Part shown: one piece after another, positions 10,201-18,607 of the stretch
How the letters are laid out: each line of letters begins with the position of its first letter
Numbering within the stretch: position 1 is the stretch's first letter
Assembly: GCF_002741015.1 (NCBI RefSeq)
Contig: NZ_CP016618.1
Location: forward strand, 186,001 to 250,000
Direction: 5' to 3'
From: Microvirga ossetica
Lineage (GTDB): Bacteria > Pseudomonadota > Alphaproteobacteria > Rhizobiales > Beijerinckiaceae
Length of the DNA: 64,000 bases
The notes under the pieces: generated by a model
Seen by the model: only the letters and a program-made list of their open reading frames with translations
What the model was told of the DNA's origin: nothing
Databases searched by the model: none
Made by a program: the position numbers and the translations under genes

Positions 10201-10619
10201 TTCTGTCTGATGCATGTGCCAAGGCGGGGAAGGCATGCGAGGGCATCACTCACGTCAGTGAAGCCATCGCCAGTGCTAAGTCTATTGACATGCATATATT
10301 CGATGCCGAGCTTCTTCGTATCAAGGCAGCACTCTTGGTTCAGACTGGCGCTTCTGAGGATTTGGCTGCTGCTGAGCTACGCAAGGCTGTAAAGATTTCC
10401 CACCATCAGGGTGCAAAGATGCTGGAGCTCAAGGCTCGAACCGCATTGTTTGAAATTTCCGCTAGGACCAAGAAGTCACCACGCGAGAGCACAAGGATTG
10501 ACCGTTTACTCGATGAGCTACGTGAGGAATCAGCCTTTGCCGACTTGGTTCGCAACAAGGAGCATCTCGCGTCGAGTGCTTTAGCGTCAACATCAATGCC
10601 AGACAAGGATCCAGCGTGA
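7260..10619 (+). CDS. Zinc-ribbon / class III cyclase / AAA ATPase / TPR regulatory protein
   Basis: This 1119-residue protein begins with two zinc ribbons (four CxxC pairs within about 45 residues), followed by a class III nucleotidyl cyclase domain (MFCDLVGSTAL near residue 79, and YLGDGMLVYFGYP). A large AAA-like ATPase domain carries the Walker A motif GEPGIGKS (residues 302-309) and a Walker B-like VVEDLHWADPS. The C-terminal half is helical with tetratricopeptide character. Such proteins are thought to be multidomain signalling ATPases; whether the cyclase domain is active is unknown. A GGGAGGG site lies just before the ATG. It is divergent from the radical SAM cassette and shares its lower GC content. 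Confidence 0.9.
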   Translation: MLCRQCHSEIPSGLRFCSSCATPLPVTCSQCGQSSPGDFSFCGHCGAALSPPASSDRRAHNDHELIGSDADRRQMTVMFCDLVGSTALSQKLDPEDLRDLIAAFRKTCADAVRQCGGWIARYLGDGMLVYFGYPSADENSPEMAVRAALRIILKLREGGPDVMYFGSPLQARIGVHTGLVVAGDLPSGDEREAFSIVGETPNIAARLQSIADPQTILISETTYALVRHRFECRELGQQHLRGTARPVRVFEPVAERLNYATQDAFELRDLTPLAGREKELAALVKAWAEVKEDSGRALLISGEPGIGKSRLIHAFHSSLEGGCSFIACNCAAHCSDSAFYPIVDLLHRYISIDSSDGNHERLRKVANALEQSGLPSGEALPFLGPLLSIPAAVLGSSISFSPLAWREKTIELLVSWIMKASERRPMILVVEDLHWADPSTLETVSRLVSSIPRAKLLLIVTSRQEFNPEWTCALNVSNINLARLAVDDAKQMIDALDTRAELSDEVRTQLIERTDGVPLFLEELTKAVVETKLLDGNTDNLRRDPGESIIPSTLRDFLMARLDRLHSVKRIAQIASTLGREFRYELLLAVSSMPENDLCEALSQLVDRELLFQRGVPPRSTYFFKHALIQEAAYQSLLRSARRHYHRMAADVLTNQFPDIADQRPELVAHHFSLGGADHLAIPYWQTAGEHALERYANAEALAHLRKALTAVERLADLPERAQQEAIILASIGTAVTALKGWAAPEAETIYSRARILCQALGDTHTLAAALRGLQSYFQVRGPLRAARQVSRQLLELAQRGDDRSMEVEAKRAFGWCLFCLGELGPSKQLLENAVWDYDPGQSKSNIRAYGSDAGVAGLSNLAWLEWSIGNSRRAIERSDEAIRLARALGHPLSLTYALCMSAAVYQGLQQPDIAQSLASSTVQLGKENSLSYWCAWGTIIHGWTICEQGHIEEGIAEIKRGISAYRATGANLFNAYALGLLSDACAKAGKACEGITHVSEAIASAKSIDMHIFDAELLRIKAALLVQTGASEDLAAAELRKAVKISHHQGAKMLELKARTALFEISARTKKSPRESTRIDRLLDELREESAFADLVRNKEHLASSALASTSMPDKDPA

Positions 10620-11375
10620 GTTAGCGAACTCGTAGGTTTAACCTTGGCGGTGCAAAGGTTGGCTCAAGAACAGATCGCTCGAGAGCGGTTCGACCCTCGA
10701 TAGTCTCGGCTGCTCCGAATTCGACGAGGACGACCTGGAAGTTGCGATCGACTTCGTGTGCGAGGCAGGAGATCGCCACCGGCCCCGGCATTGACGGGCG
10801 CAGGCGCGCCGTTCCTGTGAAGCGGTACCGAAGCTTTAACTCCTCCTATGGGAGGCGCAACGCCCGGGTTTAGCAACACAAAATGGAAATCTGGTGGGGT
10901 CACGATCGTCGCCGGTGATGATCCCGCCGATGCTACGAATTTGCTAGTAATGGTATGGGCTTAACGGCAGTCGGCCCAAGGATCCGTATTCGATGCTGAT
11001 TTACACGTTGCCCTTGCGGGAGGATGCCGTCATTCACGGCTTTCGAGCGGAAGGGCCGCTAATGGCACGGGGCTGACCTTAGCCGAATTTCTGCAAGAGG
11101 AGAGTGAAGCGGACCTTGACACGTTCAAGCTGAGCGGCAGTGCCTGACCCCCTCCGGTCCTTCGCAGGAGGTCCTTCCGTCAAACTTGTTTGTCGTGCAC
11201 TGTCTTGATCTGAGAGCCGAGCCTCCACAAAGCGGCCGATAATCTCTGAATAACGGGAGTGCTGCATCACCGGGCTACCTTAGTTGCCTCAAGCTTAGGG
11301 TAAAATCGTTGAGAGGGCGGTCCGTCGCGATCCACGACGATCGGCCGCCAAGCCGATGGAGACAGGGAGCACGTG
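10620..11375. other. Gene-poor region with possible fragments
   Basis: About 750 bases without a convincing gene. Short stretches read like protein remnants on the plus strand, for example a run ending LAEFLQEESEADLDTFKLSG just before 11148 and DPYSMLIYTLPLREDAVIHG near 10980-11040, in different frames. They may be relics of small genes, but I could not join them into a frame. Confidence 0.35.
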
Positions 11376-11774
11376 ATGCGCATTGTCGATCATGCCGGAC
11401 AGGAGTGGGAGTCATGGCGACCCGGTGTACTCACACGCATGCGCGTCTCGGCTCTGACCGGCGCCGCGCAGTTGTGTGTCTTCGAGCAATGGTGCGAGCC
11501 TGGCTGTGGTGCCCCCACCCACCTGCACGCGGTCGAGGAGGTGTTGACCGTAGTGGCCGGTCAGGCTGAGGTGTGGGTTAATGACGAACGCGCCATCGTG
11601 ACAGCCGGGCAATCCGTGATCGTGCCGGCGGGCTATCGGCACGGTTTTCGCAGTGCCGGCGAGACGACGCTTCACGTGGAAGCCACACTTGCCGCACCGA
11701 TGTTCGAAGCGGCCTTCGATGACCTGCGCGAGACCAGACGGCGCTGGCTTCCGGATCCGATTGCGCCGCCGTGA
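11376..11774 (+). CDS. Cupin-domain protein
   Basis: A 132-residue single-domain cupin. The first cupin motif is seen in PTHLHAVEEVLTVVAGQAEVW (His-x-His with downstream Glu and Gly), and the second in IVPAGYRHGFRSAG. These residues normally bind a divalent metal in a small beta-barrel; members are enzymes, sugar-binding or regulatory proteins, and the job here cannot be told. AGGGAGC precedes the ATG at 11376; a GTG immediately upstream at 11373 is an alternative start. The next feature downstream is a broken agmatinase-like gene. Confidence 0.82.
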   Translation: MRIVDHAGQEWESWRPGVLTRMRVSALTGAAQLCVFEQWCEPGCGAPTHLHAVEEVLTVVAGQAEVWVNDERAIVTAGQSVIVPAGYRHGFRSAGETTLHVEATLAAPMFEAAFDDLRETRRRWLPDPIAPP

Positions 11775-11817
11775 TGCCGGGGTTGCGGTATCCATCTTCA
11801 ACCAAGAGCGCGAGGCA

Positions 11818-12180
11818 ATGATAGGGCCGCAGACAATCGACAGAATGTTTGGAAGCGCACCAGCCACGACGTTTATGGGCCTACCGGCTTGCCCCAATCT
11901 TTCGAGACCCAAGGCCGACGCGGTGCTTTTCGGTGTTCCGGCGGCGATGCCCTACGCGTCGGTCGGTCCGTACTGCGCTGACGCGCCTGATGCGGTCCGT
12001 GCGGTGATGGCTCAGTATGCGGCCGCCCTTCATCGTCATGACTTCGATTTTGACGGCCCGCTGCTTCCGCCACGGGCGCGTGTTGTGGACGCCGGAAACC
12101 CACACAGCAGAATTCGTGAAAATGTATGTCGGGCCCGACCGCTCATAGGCCTGCTTCACCACACCCCCGCCTTCCGCTAA
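11818..12180 (+). pseudogene. Truncated arginase/agmatinase-family gene (N-terminal part)
   Basis: The first about 95 residues match the N-terminus of ureohydrolase-fold proteins (ADAVLFGVPAAMPYASVGPY, then DAPDAVRAVMAQYA, then HDFDFDGPLLP and RVVDAGN). After that the frame continues with unrelated residues to a stop, so all metal-binding motifs (GGDHS, DxHxD) are missing. It is probably a gene whose 3' part was lost by deletion. It lies 43 bases after the cupin gene, perhaps once in one operon. Confidence 0.7.
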
Positions 12181-12207
12181 TGCGGGCGGGAATGCGGCTT
12201 CTCCTCA

Positions 12208-12636
12208 TCATTGGCGTTTCATCCATCCTCTCCTGACCCGCCCGACCGGACCGAAGGCCTCTTCGGCCGCCGCGCAGGCCCGTGTCTCAGACATTCGCGA
12301 GAGAAGGCTGCCATAGTAGGATAAGCGTTCATCGAAGAAGCTGGCATGGCGCCCACCATCCTGCCAGTCAGTCGGCTGAAGGTTGAGCTGGGCAAATCGC
12401 GTCCGAGCCTCCGCCAAATCGATCTGCCAGGACGGGCATTTGGTACCTAGCATTCTGGCTGCCACGAAGTCGTCCAAAGCAGCCTGCTGCGGATCTCGTA
12501 TCTGGGCGCCGACAGGACATGAAAGCAGATAAGCAAGGATCACTGCCGTAGAGAAACCGGCAGTCTTGGAGCCACCGATCAAAATTGCCCAACGGTGCGG
12601 TGCCATGAGACAAGGCCCGTGGCGGGTTGACCGCAT
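12208..12636 (-). CDS. Small secreted protein of unknown function
   Basis: A 142-residue protein with an N-terminal hydrophobic segment (AGFSTAVILAYLLSCPVGAQ) that looks like a signal peptide cleaved after GAQ, and a soluble region with two cysteines and an SYYGSLLSRM-like helix. I do not recognise a family. The start at 12636 has an AGGAGG site eight bases upstream; a longer in-frame version from 12765 lacks this. Confidence 0.6.
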   Translation of the reverse strand: MRSTRHGPCLMAPHRWAILIGGSKTAGFSTAVILAYLLSCPVGAQIRDPQQAALDDFVAARMLGTKCPSWQIDLAEARTRFAQLNLQPTDWQDGGRHASFFDERLSYYGSLLSRMSETRACAAAEEAFGPVGRVRRGWMKRQ

Positions 12637-12769
12637 CCTTGCTTCCTCCTCATGGTCTCCATTGTACCATGCCTGGTGGGTGGCGGGGACTGGATCCACA
12701 CCATCACATCTGTGCTTCGGCCGAGAAGAGAGCGTACGATAATTGCCAAGGTCAAAAGGAGACACACCG

Positions 12770-12911
12770 ATGCATCTCTTCGGAGCCTTTGAACTGGATC
12801 TTCAGCCCGGTACTCCCGACAGCCCAGCATCCATTAGGGTTGCCCTACTACGTTACGTTCGGGGCGAGGATGGGCGTCTCTTCATCACTCCGGAGTGCAC
12901 ATCCTTCGAAG
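12770..12911 (+). pseudogene. Small conserved rhizobial-type gene cut by an IS6-family element
   Basis: The frame opens MHLFGAFELDLQPGTP after an AGGAG site eight bases upstream. This N-terminus resembles short conserved proteins of unknown function that are common in rhizobia and methylobacteria. The coding sequence stops being gene-like exactly at 12912, where the inverted repeat of an IS6-family element begins. The missing 3' part was not found beyond either IS6 copy, so DNA was lost or moved after insertion. Confidence 0.65.
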
Positions 12912-13724
12912 GGCACTGTTGCATTAACCTTGGCGGTATAGCGAGGAGCGGTTCATCAAGGATCCGCTCCCGTGTCTCTGTTCAAGCGCCGTCGCTTCCC
13001 GGTTGAGATCATCTTGCTGTGCGTGCGCTGGTACTGCAAGTACGGGATCAGCTATCGCGATCTGGCTGAAATGATGTCCGAACGCGGTGTCGCTGTTGAC
13101 CCATCCACGATCTTCCGTTGGGTTCAGCGCTATGCCCCGGAGATCGAGAAGCGGGTGCGACCATACCAGGGACATCGTTCAGGCTCATGGCGGGTGGATG
13201 AGACCTATGTAAGAGTGGGCGGACGCTGGCGGTACTTGTTTCGAGCGGTCGATAAACATGGTCGGCTGATTGCCTCCATGCTGTCCGGCCGGCGTGATAC
13301 CGGAGCGGCTTATCGCTTCCTGCGCAAAGCCCAGCGGGCGGTGAGCGACTATCCTCCTTCATCCATCACGACCGACAAACTGGCGTCGTATCCCAAGGCA
13401 ATCCTGCGCCTGCAGGACGAAGGGCTTCTGCCGAACGATGTGGTACACCGCACCTCGAAATATCTGAATAACATCCTTGAAGCGGATCATGGCGCGCTCA
13501 AGCGCGTGATCCGTCCGACGCGCGGCTTCCAGAGCATGAAAACCGCCGGCGCAACGTTGAAGGGTTTTGAGGTGATGCGGATGGTCCGCCGAGGTCACTG
13601 CATGCTGAGGCATGCGGGCGTGACAGGCGAAGTTCGTCTGGTGAACCAGTTGTTCGGTCTCGCCGCATGAGGAAGGCGCACCGGTAGGCTCATGATGACT
13701 TATTGCAGTTTATGCAACAGAGCC
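12912..13724 (+). mobile_element. IS6-family insertion sequence, copy 1
   Basis: An 813-base element. The ends match as inverted repeats: the left begins GGCACTGTTGCATTAAC and the reverse complement of the right end begins GGCTCTGTTGCATAAAC. It encodes one IS6/IS26-like transposase. The eight bases outside the two ends (CTTCGAAG and AGAACCCC) do not match, so there is no target duplication, as expected after recombination between copies. A copy of identical length and orientation lies at 58614-59426. Confidence 0.92.
12972..13670 (+). CDS. IS6-family transposase (copy 1)
   Basis: A 232-residue DDE transposase of the IS6/IS26 type: an N-terminal helix-turn-helix (YGISYRDLAEMMSERGV), then the catalytic core with WRVDETYVRVGGRW (first Asp), SSITTDKLASYPKA (second Asp) and YLNNILEADHGALKR (Glu region). 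It starts with GTG. It differs from the second copy by two residues in one short patch (VAVDPST here, VSVSPST there). It appears intact and could move the IS and flanking DNA by the replicative or conservative IS26 routes. Confidence 0.93.
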   Translation: MSLFKRRRFPVEIILLCVRWYCKYGISYRDLAEMMSERGVAVDPSTIFRWVQRYAPEIEKRVRPYQGHRSGSWRVDETYVRVGGRWRYLFRAVDKHGRLIASMLSGRRDTGAAYRFLRKAQRAVSDYPPSSITTDKLASYPKAILRLQDEGLLPNDVVHRTSKYLNNILEADHGALKRVIRPTRGFQSMKTAGATLKGFEVMRMVRRGHCMLRHAGVTGEVRLVNQLFGLAA

Positions 13725-13818
13725 AGAACCCCGGGAGGGTTGCACTAACCAGAACGGGATGAACCGAACCCGAACGGCACAAGGATCCGCTCAATCCGTG
13801 CCCTACGCGAAACTGGAA

Positions 13819-13841
13819 TGGGTGGCCCCAAGGGCCACCCA
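13819..13841 (-). terminator. Probable terminator for the DUF1236 gene
   Basis: A perfect 10-base stem (TGGGTGGCCC with its complement) and a three-base loop lies 26 bases after the stop codon of the minus-strand DUF1236 gene. The U-tract in the direction of transcription is weak (TTCCAGTTT). Confidence 0.6.
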
Positions 13842-13866
13842 CGCGCATTCGGGAAATAGGCGTTCC

Positions 13867-14274
13867 TTATCGGATGATCTGCACGACCTTGCGGCTGCCC
13901 GGCTCGACCAGCACGGGAGTGTTGTTCACGACCGTGTACTTATAACCCTTCACCTTGTACTCGGCCGGCACCTCGTAATAGGTCACGCCGGACTCGGGCA
14001 GGACCGCACCGACACGGACCTCTTCCCTGTATGTGTAGGAGGGCACCTTCTGGGTGGTCACATACTGGCGGAACTGCGGCTGCTGCTGATCGGCGAGGCC
14101 GCCCACGATGGCACCCGTTACGCCACCCACCACAGCGCCCACGGGACCGCCGACGACCGCACCGCCGACCGCGCCCGTGGCGGCACCGGCCGCGGCACCC
14201 CCGGATTGGGCGAAGGCAGCCGCAGGGGCGAGCGAGGCAAGGACGGCGCCGGCGAGAAGGATCTTCCTGGACAT
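13867..14274 (-). CDS. DUF1236-type secreted protein
   Basis: A 135-residue protein with a clear signal peptide ending AAAFAQ, a glycine/alanine-rich segment (GAAAGAATGAVGGAVVGGPVG) that resembles a glycine-zipper, and a C-terminal half ending YTVVNNTPVLVEPGSRKVVQ, which is the DUF1236 signature found in Hyphomicrobiales envelope proteins. Its function is unknown. It is transcribed away from the penicillin-binding protein gene and followed by a strong hairpin. Confidence 0.85.
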   Translation of the reverse strand: MSRKILLAGAVLASLAPAAAFAQSGGAAAGAATGAVGGAVVGGPVGAVVGGVTGAIVGGLADQQQPQFRQYVTTQKVPSYTYREEVRVGAVLPESGVTYYEVPAEYKVKGYKYTVVNNTPVLVEPGSRKVVQIIR

Positions 14275-14581
14275 CGATTGGCTCCTGAACTGTATCCGCG
14301 GGCTTCCTGCCCGTCGATGATCAAACGCGATGCCCTCGATGTAGTTGCAAATATATTTTATCTAATTCCGAAAGGTAAATCAGTATTCATCAACCTGAAC
14401 GCTAGATTAACGAGATGATTATTGGATTGTTGGAGTTGAATGTGACTGTTCTTCCAGGACGTTCGTTTCCGCCATCCTGCGCCGAGGTCTGACGCCGTTC
14501 CGGCGATGCGGTGGCGGAGGCCCTTGATCTGCCACGCTTGGGCTGGGCACAAGTCGGCCGGCCCGGCGCAACGCGAATCGC

Positions 14582-17101
14582 GTGTCCGGGTTGTACAAGC
14601 GCAGCAATGGAAAGCCGAGGATCGTGACGACACCCACCCCAACTTCGGATGAGCCTTCCGGACCCAAGCCGCAGAGGGACATCCTGTCGTTGGCGGACCC
14701 CGCGCAGACCCTGGCTCCCTCCCGCTTCGGGCGGCTGGCCGCGCGGGTGCCACCGGCAGGCCGGAGGACCATGGAGGAAGGCAGGCGGCTGGCCAAAAGG
14801 GCGATGGCACGGACCCGCCTTATGTACGCTGGCGCCTTGCGCCGGGCGCGTACTGCGGCGACCCGCGCCGCGACAGTCCTCGGCCCATGGCGCGAGCCGA
14901 TCATCAGAGGTGCAGCATGTGTTGGCACGGGAGTGCAGCGCCTCCTGGGGCGCATCCGGCGCCGCCACGCCCTCATCGTCGCCGGCAGCTTCGCCGTCCT
15001 GCTGGCCCTGATCGTCGGCTACAGCATTGCGACCCTGCCGCTCGACGGCGGCTTGCAGGTCGACCCGACCCCGAGCGCCCTGGTCGTCGAGGCGGATGGC
15101 GGCGAGACCTTCGCGACCCGCGGCGTCTTCAAGGGCACCAAGGTCACGGCAGCCGACGTGCCCGCCCACCTTGCCCAAGCCGTCGTGTCCATCGAGGACC
15201 GACGGTTCTACAGCCACCACGGCGTCGATCCATGGGGCATCCTGCGGGCCGCCTGGCGCAACTGGCAGGCCGGCGGCACGCGCGAGGGCGGCAGCACCGT
15301 CACCCAGCAATTGGCGCGGCTGATGTTCTTGTCGCCCGACCAGAACCTGCGCCGCAAGATCCAGGAGGCCGTCATTTCCCTCTGGCTGGAGCGCCAGCTC
15401 AGCAAGGAGGAGATCCTCCTGCGCTACCTGAACACGGCCTACTTTGGCTCCGGCGCCTACGGGGTCGACGCGGCCGCACGGCGCTACTTCGCCAAGGCGA
15501 CGAAGGAGCTCTCCCTCGCCGAAGCCGCCATGCTCGCCGGCCTGGTGCGGGCGCCGTCCCAGCTCGCCCCGACGCGCAATCTGGGAGGCGCCAAGGAGCG
15601 GGCCGACACCGTGCTCCAGGCCATGATCGACACCGGGGCGATCTCGGCGGAGCAGGCGGAGGCGGCGCGATCCGAGCCCGTGAATCTGCGCGTGCCACCC
15701 GAGACGCCGCCCGGCACCAACTACTTCGTCGACACGGCGGCCGCCGACGTGCGCCGACTGCTCGGCGGTGCCTCCGGCGACCTGACCCTGCGCAGCACCC
15801 TCGACCTGGAGCTCCAGCGCCTTGCCGAGGGCGTCATCGAGCGTCGGCTCGATGACGAGGGGCGGCAGAAGAACGTATCGCAGGCGGCCCTGGTCGCGCT
15901 CTCACCGGACGGCGCCATCCGGGCGCTCGTCGGCGGCCGCGACTACGAGGCGAGCCAGTTCAACCGCGCCACGCAGGCGCGGCGGCAGGCCGGCTCGCTG
16001 TTCAAGCTGTTCGTCTATCTCGCCGCGATGCAGAAAGGCTACGAACCGCAGTCCACGGTCGTCGACCGCCCGACCCAGATCGGCGACTGGGAGCCGCAGA
16101 ATGCGAATGGTCGCTTCCGCGGCTCCGTCAGCCTGCGCAACGCCTTCGCGCAGTCGATCAACACGGTTGCGGCGCAACTGGCCGACGAGGTCGGCATCCC
16201 GGCGGTGATCGAGACGGCCAAGCGCCTGGGTGTCCAGTCCGAGCTGCCTGCGGTGCCGAGCCTGGCGCTCGGGTCCGCCGAGGTGACCCTGCTGGAGATG
16301 ACCCGCGCCTACGCGGCGGTGGCGACCGGCAACCTGGCGCTCGAGCCCTACACGGTCCGCTCGATCCAGGGCACGACGCAGCAGGCCCTGTTCACCCGCC
16401 CGGGCGCCGCGCCCCGCACGGAGGGTCTGGGCGGCAGCCGCGCGGCGATGCTCGACCTGCTGCAAGCGGTGGTGCGGGAGGGAACGGGCAAGGCGGCACG
16501 TCTCCCGAACGTGCCGGCAGGCGGCAAGACGGGCACCACGCAGGAGTATCGCGACGCCTGGTTCATCGGCTTCACACCAGATCTCATCGTCGGCGTCTGG
16601 GTCGGCAACGATGACAATGCGCCGATGAACAAGGTGGTCGGCGGCGACCTGCCGGCGGAGATCTGGCGCGACTTCCTGACCAGGGCCGCTCCGCTGCTCG
16701 CCAAGGACAAGCGCCAGGCTCCGGCCGACAAGGTGGCCAACACCGATCCCGAATCCTCCGCCGCGCCCGCCGCAGGGGCCAACCTCGTGCGCGGAGTGCC
16801 GGAGGTGATGGACACCGGGACCCTGGCGATCCGCGGCACAATCGTCCGGCTCGAGGGCATCCAGGGCGAGCGCGGCACCCTGGCCCGCCAGCTCGCCCGC
16901 TTCCTGCGACGCCGCGAAGTGACCTGCGCCCCGAGCGACGCTCCCGGCGTCCAGCGCTGCCGGATCGGGAACTACAACCTCTCGGCCATCATCCTGGCGG
17001 CGGGCGGCGGGCGGGCAACCCCGGACGCGTCGGAGGAGCTTCAGGCGGCCGAGGATCAGGCCCGCTCCGCCCGGCTCGGGGTGTGGCGGCGCGGGCGATG
17101 A
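14582..17101 (+). CDS. Class A penicillin-binding protein (PBP1a-like) with an SNase-like C-terminal extension
   Basis: This 839-residue bifunctional peptidoglycan synthase has a basic cytoplasmic N-terminus, one membrane segment (about residues 135-155), then a GT51 glycosyltransferase domain with catalytic Glu205 in EDRRFYSHHG and the GGSTVTQQLAR motif. The transpeptidase domain carries Ser472-x-x-Lys475 (SLFK), Ser525-Ile-Asn and Lys649-Thr-Gly-Thr. After the transpeptidase, about residues 740-839 (TLAIRGTIVRLEGI to AARSARLGVWRR-like end) resemble a degenerate staphylococcal-nuclease-like domain, unusual for a penicillin-binding protein. The GTG start at 14582 is the best available but not certain; it is divergent from the DUF1236 gene. 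Confidence 0.88.
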   Translation: MSGLYKRSNGKPRIVTTPTPTSDEPSGPKPQRDILSLADPAQTLAPSRFGRLAARVPPAGRRTMEEGRRLAKRAMARTRLMYAGALRRARTAATRAATVLGPWREPIIRGAACVGTGVQRLLGRIRRRHALIVAGSFAVLLALIVGYSIATLPLDGGLQVDPTPSALVVEADGGETFATRGVFKGTKVTAADVPAHLAQAVVSIEDRRFYSHHGVDPWGILRAAWRNWQAGGTREGGSTVTQQLARLMFLSPDQNLRRKIQEAVISLWLERQLSKEEILLRYLNTAYFGSGAYGVDAAARRYFAKATKELSLAEAAMLAGLVRAPSQLAPTRNLGGAKERADTVLQAMIDTGAISAEQAEAARSEPVNLRVPPETPPGTNYFVDTAAADVRRLLGGASGDLTLRSTLDLELQRLAEGVIERRLDDEGRQKNVSQAALVALSPDGAIRALVGGRDYEASQFNRATQARRQAGSLFKLFVYLAAMQKGYEPQSTVVDRPTQIGDWEPQNANGRFRGSVSLRNAFAQSINTVAAQLADEVGIPAVIETAKRLGVQSELPAVPSLALGSAEVTLLEMTRAYAAVATGNLALEPYTVRSIQGTTQQALFTRPGAAPRTEGLGGSRAAMLDLLQAVVREGTGKAARLPNVPAGGKTGTTQEYRDAWFIGFTPDLIVGVWVGNDDNAPMNKVVGGDLPAEIWRDFLTRAAPLLAKDKRQAPADKVANTDPESSAAPAAGANLVRGVPEVMDTGTLAIRGTIVRLEGIQGERGTLARQLARFLRRREVTCAPSDAPGVQRCRIGNYNLSAIILAAGGGRATPDASEELQAAEDQARSARLGVWRRGR

Positions 17102-17227
17102 AGGGCGTTGTCATGAATGGATGGCGCCCGTCGGTCCAGTCCAGCACCCTATGGTCTCGTTAACGAAGATACCATACGTCTCTCCGGCCTTTGATCAAGC
17201 CACCACTGCAACAGACCGATTCCCACT

Positions 17228-18607
17228 TTACAAGATCACCAGGAAGTCTCTTGCGGCGACATTGTTGGGGCTTCCGGCAATCGTTGCAAACTGCGTCTGG
17301 TCTGCCGCTCCAACACCATCGGAGTCAAAATACAAGGCGCCCGAGACCGTGTCGTAGATAATCCGGTCGCTGCTGTCGACCGCGGCCGTGCCCACACGGA
17401 ACGCGCTGCCTCGCAGCACGCCAGCGGTCAAGCCCGTGAATACATCGTTGTCCAGCACAATCGTATCAGAGCTCCGGAAGTCGTTGATCGTGTCGATATT
17501 CTCTGGGCCAAGGGCTGTGCTGAAGGTAAAGCGGTCGAAGCCTGCCCCGCCCGTTAGAAAGTCCGCACCCAGTCCGCCATCAAGGCGATCATTTCCGCTG
17601 TCCCCTCGCACCCGGTCGTCACCCTCACCACCGTTCAGGCGATCATGCCCTGAGCCACCAAAGACCCGGTCATCGCCTGCGGTGCCATCGGCTCGGTCAT
17701 TGCCGGCCCCGCACCGGATCTCGTCATCGTCGCCCCCGCCGTTGATCCGGTCGTTACCGTCGCCGCCGAACAGGCGGTCGTTGGCAAAGCCGCCCGACAG
17801 TTGATCGTGACCCTCCTGCCCAAAGAGAATATCGGCGAACGCGCCGCCCGTGAGGCTGTCGTTCCCACCCTCGCCAAAGAAGATTGCTGGCGCGTCCGTG
17901 GCCGTGAAGTTGTTTCGAGCATCAGTGCCAAAGCGGACGTCATGCAGGGGCAGAGCGTCACGAAGTAGGTCAACCTGCGCGCTGCCCAGGTTGAACTGCA
18001 TCCGGTCCAGCGAGAAACTGGACACGCCCGCCGGAAGCGCGGCTGTGAGGGTAAGCGTGAACCCGCTGAACGTGGCTTCCTGGTTGCCGTCGAGGAGGTC
18101 GGGCAGCATCACATACTCGAAGGCGTTCGGGTCGGATGAAACGATATTGGGTGCGGCAAAATCAGTGACGGGGTTGGCCGTCATACTGGGGGGCGGAAGG
18201 GCTGCGCCGATCACCCCTATTAGGGCGGTATCCACGGTCAGCTGTGCACCGGCGGGAAGGGTCGGACCGCCGAAGCTCAGTCCGGGTGCGAATTTATGGT
18301 TGTTGGGGAACACGGCCGGCGGAGGATCCCCGAGGGTGGCGCCCACAAATGATGAAGGATTGTAGGGCGAACCGACACCCAAGTCCTTCAGCCGCAGGGA
18401 CTGCGTGACGCCGGTTTCCCGGTCGACGAACTCAACACGGACGGTTAGCTGAGTGTCTCCTGGCGCGAAGGTCGCACCCGACAGCGCAATCAGGCTCCCG
18501 AGGAAGTTGTCCTGCTCCGCCGCGCCCGATGCCCCGGGGCTTTGGCTTCCCCGCTGGACGAGCGTTCCTGAGTCAAGATCGTACCTGATGGTGATTGGAG
18601 CCGGCAT
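17228..18607 (-). CDS. RTX-type calcium-binding secreted protein
   Basis: A 459-residue protein. The first about 230 residues form an unrecognised beta-rich region; residues of roughly 240-370 hold about a dozen glycine/aspartate nonapeptides (GGxGxDxLx; for example GEGGNDSLTGG and GGDGNDRINGG), which bind calcium as a beta-roll. The C-terminus (DTINDFRSSDTIVLDND and IIYDTVSGALYFDSDG) matches the family's uncleaved type I secretion signal region. The ATG at 18607 has GGGAGG five bases before it. No ABC/HlyD secretion genes lie nearby, so export must use a system encoded elsewhere. It converges with the penicillin-binding protein gene. Confidence 0.87.
   Translation of the reverse strand: MPAPITIRYDLDSGTLVQRGSQSPGASGAAEQDNFLGSLIALSGATFAPGDTQLTVRVEFVDRETGVTQSLRLKDLGVGSPYNPSSFVGATLGDPPPAVFPNNHKFAPGLSFGGPTLPAGAQLTVDTALIGVIGAALPPPSMTANPVTDFAAPNIVSSDPNAFEYVMLPDLLDGNQEATFSGFTLTLTAALPAGVSSFSLDRMQFNLGSAQVDLLRDALPLHDVRFGTDARNNFTATDAPAIFFGEGGNDSLTGGAFADILFGQEGHDQLSGGFANDRLFGGDGNDRINGGGDDDEIRCGAGNDRADGTAGDDRVFGGSGHDRLNGGEGDDRVRGDSGNDRLDGGLGADFLTGGAGFDRFTFSTALGPENIDTINDFRSSDTIVLDNDVFTGLTAGVLRGSAFRVGTAAVDSSDRIIYDTVSGALYFDSDGVGAADQTQFATIAGSPNNVAARDFLVIL

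Noticed and set aside
14649..16878. Several frames of 100-320 residues inside the penicillin-binding protein gene
   Set aside because: Shadows of a high-GC gene; their Arg/Pro/Ala-rich translations have no motif, while the main frame carries all PBP motifs.
17550..17870. Regular repeats suggestive of a CRISPR or tandem DNA array
   Set aside because: They are the codons of RTX glycine/aspartate nonapeptides in the minus-strand RTX gene; unit spacing is 27 bases without spacers.
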